This document shows, in pieces, positions 58,736 through 64,000 of a stretch of DNA of 64,000 bases. The stretch is from Mantis religiosa. Taxonomy: Eukaryota > Arthropoda > Insecta > Mantodea > Mantidae. Under the pieces are notes generated by a model. The model saw only the letters and a program-made list of their open reading frames with translations, had not been told where the DNA came from and did no database searches. A program made the translations under genes and the position numbers. The DNA lies in assembly GCA_030765055.1 (NCBI GenBank), contig JAUKNK010000057.1, forward strand, positions 5,449,501-5,513,500. Direction: 5' to 3'. Positions within the stretch are counted from its first letter, which is position 1; each line of letters opens with the position of its first letter.

Positions 58736-59716
58736 TCAAGGCTGGTCGTCCCGAACAGCGCCTTCGTAGCGGGCCAGGCGATCCAGGAGTACCACCAAAA
58801 TCTTTCCTCGGGGCACCTTCAGGATGCCGTAGACCACGTCGTTAATCCCCTTCACCACACGGTACGGTCCTTGCCATGGCTGCTGAAGCTTCGGGCAGTG
58901 CCCCTTGGTACGGGTCGGGCGGTACAACCAGACCAGATCACCTTGCTGGAACCCTTGGCTGTTGGCTTGCCTGGCGTATCGGGTTTTCATGCGGTCGCTC
59001 GCCTTCTGGATGTTCTGGCGAGCCATCTCGTGCTTGTCGTGGAGGTGGTCCACCAGGTTCTCCACATCCCTCAAGGGTGGCCCCAAGTCTGCGTCCGCCA
59101 GCTGCTCCCTCCTCAGGCCTGTGCTATCCCAGACATCCGCAGGCACTGCCGTGACTACTCGAACTGCTGCGGCACGCTCCTTCCCCTCCTCTCTTGTGTA
59201 TTGGCCGCACTCTTCTGGACAAGGGTCTTCAGGACATAGCGTCCGCGCTACCGTGACCCTTCCCTCTGCGATGTTCCGAGGTGAAGTCGTACTCCTGCTG
59301 CCTCTGGACCCCACCTGCTGTCTGGCCTTCCGGTCGCGCCGTCACAATCACCTCGCTCCTCGCGGGGACAACAAAGTCTTCGTTCCAGGTGACCCTGCAA
59401 ATTCCAAGGCGCTCTTCTGGTTAACGGAGTATAACCTCTTCTCCGTCGAGGCTCAGGACCTTCCTGCCGACGTCGACCGTCGCCTCGTGGCTCCTGAGGT
59501 CATCCAGCCCCAGAATCACCTCCTCAGCCACCTTCGTGACGAACACCACAGGCGCACGGCACTCCGTCCCAAGGTCAGCTCCAGCAGGGCCTCCTTCTCC
59601 ACAGGCAAGGTGTCGCCCGATGCCAACACAAGCTGGTATGGTCGGCTCGGCTTCCTCGTCGGCAAACCATTCGCCACGTCAGGTCTGATGATGGTCACCG
59701 CTGCCCCAGTGTCCAC
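58736..59716 (-). pseudogene. Gypsy pol remnant: protease start and integrase tail
   Basis: The protease start DTGAAVTIIRPDVANGL (59,516-59,716) carries the aspartic DTG motif. A frameshifted continuation follows; then, at 58,736-59,314, WDSTGLRREQLADADLGPPL (a segment normally between RNase H and integrase) is joined directly to DKHEMARQNIQKASDRMKTR, DLVWLYRPTRTKGHCPKL, GPYRVVKGINDVVYG and LDRLARYEGAVRDDQP (the integrase C-terminal domain). The RT, RNase H and DDE core are deleted at two joins. Ends with a stop just before the polypurine tract. Confidence 0.85.
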
Positions 59717-60892
59717 CTACCCAGCCGTCCGCGATGAGGCTGTCATCCATACGCCGGCTCACGGCGCGCAGCGTCACTCGAGGGAATGGTGGTGATGGCG
59801 CCGACGTGTCCCTCTCCACGCCGGGCCTTACTCGTTCTTCCCGCGGCCCTTCCTGGTGTGGACAGTCTCTCTGCAGGTGTCCGGGCTGTCCACACCCCCA
59901 ACACAGGCCACTAGGTATTCGCCGGCGTCCCTCAGCTGGTCTTCTGTCTGCGGCATAGCGCACACTCCTCGTTCTCGACGTCGGGATAGATACTACCTTG
60001 GCCGCCTCCATCCTTAATGCCGCTGTCAGCGCCTCGTGGATGGTTCTATAATCGCCGAGCATTAGGCGCTGACGAATCTCCGTCTCCCGTACCCCGTCGA
60101 CAAAGTTGTGGGCGGCTTCCCGGGATACGAACTCCAGTAGCAGGTCAACCAAGGCCTTGCGAGCTATCTGCTGAATCGCTATGGTAAACTCCTGCAGCGT
60201 CTCCTCCGGCTGCTGTGACCTTGCCTTTAGCTGGTTGCGGTATGCTGCGGCTAAGCGGTGGTTCCCGAAACGATTCTCCAGGGCCTCTCAGATGTCCTTG
60301 TGCGCCACCGTTGTCTGCACCGCGTTTAGGACTTCCGCGGCCCGTCCCTGGAGGCTGGCTATTAGCTGTGTGGCCTGCTCCTCCGGTGACCATTTGTTGT
60401 GGTTGGCCACTCTCTCGAACTGGCGGCGGAAAACCTCAAATGTTGACGCACCGTCATATTTCGGTGGTTTGACGCGCGTAGATGTTGTGTCGCGTCCCGG
60501 CGCGTCGGCCTTCAAATCCTTCAGTTTCCTGCCGACGACGTCCTCGACTATGGCGTTCAGGGAATTGACGCTGGTGTCGGCCTTTCCCTCCAGGTCGTCA
60601 ACGCGGCTCGCCAGGTCCTCGACGCGCTCGTCCACTTGGCCCATCCGCTTGCCCAGCTCAGTCACGTTATCCCTCACGCCGGCCAACTGTTCTTCAAACT
60701 TCGTGGGAAGGGCCGCGTTTGCCGCTTTCATCTTCCTGGCCAGGCTGTCGTTCGCTGCCCTCATTTCTGTGGTCAATTCGGTATTTATTTGTTTCAACTC
60801 CGCGGCCAGGTTGTTATTTGCCACTTGTGTTTTTGCAGCGAGGTTTTCATTTCTTCCATTTTCTCTAAAATCTTTGCCAATGCAGCTTCCAT
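59679..60892 (-). pseudogene. Gypsy gag, broken
   Basis: ATG at 60,892 (MEAALAKILEKMEEMKT), with a frameshift before 60,824. The N-terminal part is heptad-rich (coiled coil): AAELKQINTELTTEMRAAND, VTELGKRMGQVDERVEDLAS. A capsid-like segment follows: PPKYDGASTFEVFRRQFERV and ATQLIASLQGRAAEVLNAV. A TGA stop at 60,286-60,288 interrupts it (Trp or Arg expected). The frame then continues to a zinc knuckle CWGCGQPGHLQRDC near 59,890 and ends at 59,679, overlapping the protease frame. Structural protein of the particle; not intact. Confidence 0.87.
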
Positions 60893-60903
60893 TGTCGTAT
60901 GTT

Positions 60904-60920
60904 CCACTTCTGACACCAGT
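60904..60920 (-). promoter_or_regulatory. Gypsy primer-binding site
   Basis: Read on the minus strand as ACTGGTGTCAGAAGTGG directly after the 5' LTR. It is complementary to the 3' end expected for a tRNA-Leu (CCACTTCTGACACCA). Confidence 0.65.
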
Positions 60921-61158
60921 TGTGACTTTGTGCGTTCGTGAAATAACAAGACCTGGTTACAAACGCAAAACCTACACTTAATTTTCCTAGCAATACACCG
61001 TTTAAACTCACAGTTTGCTAGATCACCTCAAAATTGTTTATTTTTCCAACACATACTCAACTGTCTCTCGCTTCCGGTAACGATCGGCCCCGAAGTTTAC
61101 CGAATCTCCACCGGCCATCATTTTTCATCGGCTTCGCGAGTCTACCGCCAGGCTGACA
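60921..61158 (-). repeat. Gypsy 5' LTR (238 bp)
   Basis: Partner of 58,488-58,724. Ends TGTCAGCC ... AAAGTCACA on the minus strand and shares the terminal ACAAAGTCACA with the solo LTR and the LTR ending at 19,033. Confidence 0.9.
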
Positions 61159-61162
61159 ATAT

Positions 61163-61774
61163 TGATATGTAAAATTAATATTTGTCCAGATTTAGTGATT
61201 TTAATGAAATGTTTGTACATATATTACTCTTAAGAGAAAAACTATGCAGAATTTTCGTTTTCGTGACAAAAATGTGGTAATAAGGATAAGCTTACAGTTA
61301 CAATAGGGTACAAGGTACATATAATTGGGCACATTTTCTACTACCTTTGTATATAATGATTTGTAGTAATCCCTGCATTTTCCACCTTTAAGTGGTCCCA
61401 GTTAAAGTCCAGTTGAACTCATTAATTACCTCCGCTGTTATGAGGGGAAAGATACATCAGTGACGTTGTTACTCTGGAAGCATTGGGTATTAACGTACTA
61501 CACGCTTTTTAGAATTTGAAAATCTGTTGGATTTTTTTACCAGGAGTATCTATAAAACCCATTTTCTAGTGATTTATATTGTTCCTGAGGAACATCAACA
61601 ACCAAATTTGGAGAATGGGACAGACGCAGTAGTATCATCCACCACTGGTTTTTCTAGATTAGAAAGAGATCGCGAGTATTTCCTTCTCATTCCAAACGTT
61701 GGTGTCACATGTAGCTGTAAATCTTTTCCTCAAATTCAGTTAGTGTTTATCTGTTAAACTGGTCTAGTTCTAAA
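61163..61774. other. hAT 5' non-coding region
   Basis: Non-coding part of the hAT between the Gypsy insertion and the transposase ATG. A 76-codon frame at 61,527-61,757 has no recognised motif. Confidence 0.5.
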
Positions 61775-63231
61775 ATGTCTAAAGAAGCAAGATCTACAAT
61801 TGCGAAGTTAAAAAATTATGTTACAGACTTCAAAGATGCAGGATTTTCAACAGGTGGAAGAGTGTTATTCTGCAATACATGTCAGACTAATGTGAACTCA
61901 AAACAGCGAGTTTCAATTAATCAACATATTTCTACCACAAAACACCAAGTTGGCAAGATAAGATACAGCGGATTTCATCAAACTTTTATGACGCAACCCA
62001 CAACAAGTACACATGCTGAATTCAACACTGATCTCTGCCGTGCCCTCATCGGATCTGATATACCCTTTTGGAAAGTCAACAGTCCATTATTGTGACAGTT
62101 TCGAGAGAAATATACTACTCAGAAAATTTCGGATCAGTCAACGTTACGTAAAAATTGTTGTGAAGTGGTGTATCAAGAAACTCTGGAGATAAGAACGGAG
62201 ATAGATGAAAATTGCATCTGGGTATCAGTAGATGGAACTACAGACGTAAAAGGACGATGTATTGGCAATGTTGTAATTGGTTCCATGCACAGTGAGACCT
62301 CTTCCTAACCTATATTGTTGTGGTGTGAAATAATTGAAAAATGCAATAACAACAGTTGCAAAATTATTTAACAATACAATGGGTGTTCTGTGGCCTAGTG
62401 GTATTAAACATGACCGAGTTTTGCTACTTTTGACTGATGCAGCTTCCTACATGATTAAAGCAGTACAAGCTCTAAGGTTTTATTTCAGAAAATGATCCAC
62501 TTAAGCTGTACAGTGCATGCCTAACATCGTATTGCAGAAACAATCAGGGTAAATTTTCCAAATGTGGACACATTAATTTCTTGTTGAAATAAAGTGTTCC
62601 TGAAATCCCCCAGCAGAATTTAACTCTTGAAGGAAATGTATCCCAACGTACCACTGCCACCGAAACGAGTACTAACCAGATGGGGTACATGGTTGGATGC
62701 TGTGGAGTATTACTTAAAGAAACATGAAGCCATCAAGGGTGTGGTGGATTCTTTTAATTTGGAAAGTGCTGCCTCTACTAACGTTCTGAAATCCTTGTTG
62801 AGTGACGACTGTGTGAAAAATGATTTGTGTTACATTCAATCAAATTTTTGTAACATAATAAAAACAATTCAGAAACTACAAAACAATCTCACATTACCTA
62901 AAAACATTGATATTATGAAAAAACTTATTCATGAACTCAAATGTGCACGTGGACATTTAGCTGATTCTGTCAAGTATTAAGTGGATATGTTTTTAAAAAA
63001 TCCAGGCTTTGAGGAAATGTGCAATCTTAAGTGGTTTGTCAAATATAAAACTAGAATCAGATATATCTCCTGCTCACAAACTCAATTTTAAACACGCTCC
63101 AATCAGATCATGTGCAGTAGAACGAAGCTTCAGCCAATATAAATCGCTTTTGCGAGACAGCTCGAGAAGCCTCAAGTGTGAAAATTCAAAACATTTTATG
63201 GTATATTGTTATTCTAGCAGAAATAATGATT
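61775..63231 (+). pseudogene. hAT transposase with BED-like zinc finger, broken
   Basis: ATG at 61,775: MSKEARSTIAKLKNYVTDF, then a BED-like finger (CNTCQ ... INQHISTTKH), then ALIGSDIPFWKVNSP with a TGA at 62,093-62,095. Further pieces: STLRKNCCEVVYQETLEIR, WVSVDGTTDVKGRCIGNVV (first catalytic Asp), LLTDAASYMIKAVQAL, LKEMYPNVPLPPKRVLTRWG with WLDAVEYYLKKHE (62,627 on), and the C-terminal dimerisation motif CAVERSFSQYKSLLRDSSRS (about 63,110-63,170). It resembles the CGGBP1-like hAT subgroup. Frameshifts near 62,100-62,620 and around 62,990. It is the transposase of the element delimited by CTTATTAC. Confidence 0.85.
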
Positions 63232-63338
63232 AAATACAAGTGAAAGGATAAAAAATGGAATAATTCAATTTATGAATCCAGCATTTGTAATGTATGCTTA
63301 TGGGTTCTATTTTACCAAATATGTATGCATTATATATG

Positions 63339-63612
63339 TACGTAATTCAAGTGGCCACGCCGTGGCTCAGTGGTTAGACCGCTTGGCTCTCACCAAGGCG
63401 GCCCGGGTTCGATCCCTGGCGACCGCAAAGTGAGATTTGTGGTGGACAACACGGCATTGGGGCCGGTTTTCTCCGGGACCTCCGGTTTCCCCCGCCATCT
63501 CATTCCACCGGTGCTCCATCTTCATCTCACGCATCATCAGTGTCACCGCCTGCGGTGCCGTATGTAGAAAAAGCGGGCGTTAAACACTACACATTTCATT
63601 TTTTACGTAATT
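63339..63612 (+). mobile_element. tRNA-derived SINE (S1), copy c
   Basis: The SINE head has box A TGGCTCAGTGG (about 63,361) and an intact box B GGTTCGATCCC (about 63,407), then the S1 body and an A/T tail. TACGTAATT occurs at 63,339-63,347 and 63,604-63,612 and is a likely 9-bp TSD. It sits inside the hAT, downstream of the transposase. Confidence 0.85.
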
Positions 63613-63732
63613 AAACATTTTTAGCACATCATGTACATATTTTGAAATATACATGCACATATTTTGACATTTTTTACTACATGTATATGTACCTATTTTG
63701 ACACTTGTTAGTACATATAAATCCTAGCCCTG

Positions 63733-64000
63733 CTTATTACTTATGTGAACTGAATTATGTGCTTTCAAATGTTACAATGGAGTAAACCTCTATCTCAAAC
63801 TTTACATATGATTTAGTTTTTACCTTAATGAATTAAACTGTCTTTCAAAATTGACAGGAGAGTAAAGCTCCAATCACAAACCTGACATTGGTGTGACTTC
63901 TTAAACCGAGTAAACCTCTTATCACAAACTTATCATTGGTTCGGCTTCTGACCTTCATGAACTACATTATGTTTTTTCAGATATGACCGCAGAGTAAACC
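63733..64000 (-). pseudogene. C2H2 finger exon (block C), part upstream of the hAT insertion
   Basis: After the right TSD the minus strand reads zinc-finger sequence again: FTLRSYLKKHNVVHEGQKPN, VCDKRFTRFKKSHQCQVCDW and SFTLLSILKDSLIH, with several stops. It is the continuation of the exon whose end lies at 58,230-58,341, so one exon is split by 5.4 kb of nested transposons. The exon extends past the window edge. Confidence 0.82.

Larger units (their letters stand above)
58484..61162 (-). mobile_element. Internally deleted Gypsy retrotransposon with both LTRs
   Basis: Element on the minus strand, LTR to LTR 58,488-61,158 (2.67 kb), flanked by ATAT (58,484-58,487 and 61,159-61,162). It keeps the primer-binding site, gag, the protease start, a short pre-integrase segment, the integrase tail and the polypurine tract. 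The RT, RNase H and integrase core are absent, so it is non-autonomous or simply defective. Confidence 0.9.
58350..63732 (+). mobile_element. hAT transposon inserted in a zinc-finger exon, with two nested insertions
   Basis: The left end CAGGGATAGGATTT (58,350) and the right end read inward as CAGGGCTAGGATTT (ending 63,732) form imperfect terminal inverted repeats. They are flanked by the exact 8-bp TSD CTTATTAC. Inside are a Gypsy derivative (58,488-61,158) and an S1 SINE (63,348-63,603). Without these, the element is about 2.45 kb and carries one transposase pseudogene. Confidence 0.9.

Noticed and set aside
58871..60981. Long plus-strand frames (for example 58,905-59,795 and 60,181-60,981)
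   Set aside because: Antisense shadows of the GC-rich Gypsy gag and pol remnants, which have clear motifs on the minus strand.
63370..63567. Frame repeated in three places beginning MVRPLGSHQ and containing GSIPGDRK
   Set aside because: It is read through the tRNA-like head and body of the S1 SINE, so its recurrence reflects the SINE, not a gene family.
61159..63740. hAT treated as an element ending near the Gypsy right edge
   Set aside because: The hAT inverted repeat and the 8-bp TSD place its left end at 58,350, outside the Gypsy insertion.
1..64000. CRISPR arrays, operons, bacterial promoters, riboswitches
   Set aside because: Composition, introns and retroelements show an animal genome; no spaced direct-repeat arrays were seen.

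Overview
This window looks like an insect nuclear genome: it is AT-rich, has introns (GTAAGT donors, pyrimidine-rich acceptors), carries a clustered C2H2 zinc-finger (ZNF) gene family, and is packed with decayed transposable elements typical of large arthropod genomes. The repeat mix (Jockey, RTE and CR1-like LINEs, Penelope-like elements, Gypsy, mariner, hAT, tRNA-derived SINEs) suggests a large-genome, possibly polyneopteran (cockroach/termite-like) insect. That placement is inference only. Nothing bacterial, viral-episomal or CRISPR-like was seen.

Layout. 1-215 is a Penelope C-terminal scrap. 1.4-6.2 kb is a nearly full Jockey-clade LINE (family J1, copy 1; ORF1 and ORF2 both broken). 7.7-7.9 kb is a tRNA-SINE. 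8.35-9.59 kb is the only convincing open host exon, the terminal exon of a C2H2 protein with 11 intact fingers (block A); its 3' flank to 12.0 kb is duplicated elsewhere. 13.2-21.9 kb is a TE graveyard: four mariner remnants, two Gypsy end fragments with related LTRs, and a 5'-truncated J1 copy with a 13-bp target-site duplication (TSD). 22.96-25.57 kb is a second Jockey-like LINE (J2), abutted by J1 copy 3 (25.58-29.2 kb). 29.4-30.9 kb is a Penelope-like fragment with GIY-YIG domain.

31.1-34.1 kb is ZNF block B, a decayed paralogue of A. 34.1-36.0 kb and 41.7-46.1 kb are two diverged copies, in the same (minus) orientation, of a locus carrying a ZNF-type acidic 5' exon with matching splice sites; between them lie an inverted pair of tRNA-like SINEs and an RTE-like LINE remnant, and the second copy carries a CR1-like scrap and a solo LTR with 4-bp TSD. 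47.5-49.1 kb is a hAT (ZMYM1/DUF4371-like) pseudogene, 51.25-52.56 kb a CR1-like RT fragment, 52.71-52.95 kb a SINE with 19-bp TSD, and 53.3-55.7 kb a long Penelope-like element.

The right end (55.9-64.0 kb) is ZNF block C on the minus strand. Its finger exon is split by a hAT transposon (58,350-63,732; TSD CTTATTAC), and that hAT is itself interrupted by an internally deleted Gypsy element (58,488-61,158; TSD ATAT) and by a tRNA-SINE (about 63,348-63,603). All three insertions can be delimited by their TSDs, giving a readable insertion history. No genes here form a pathway; the organising theme is a duplicating ZNF family used as a landing site by mobile elements.
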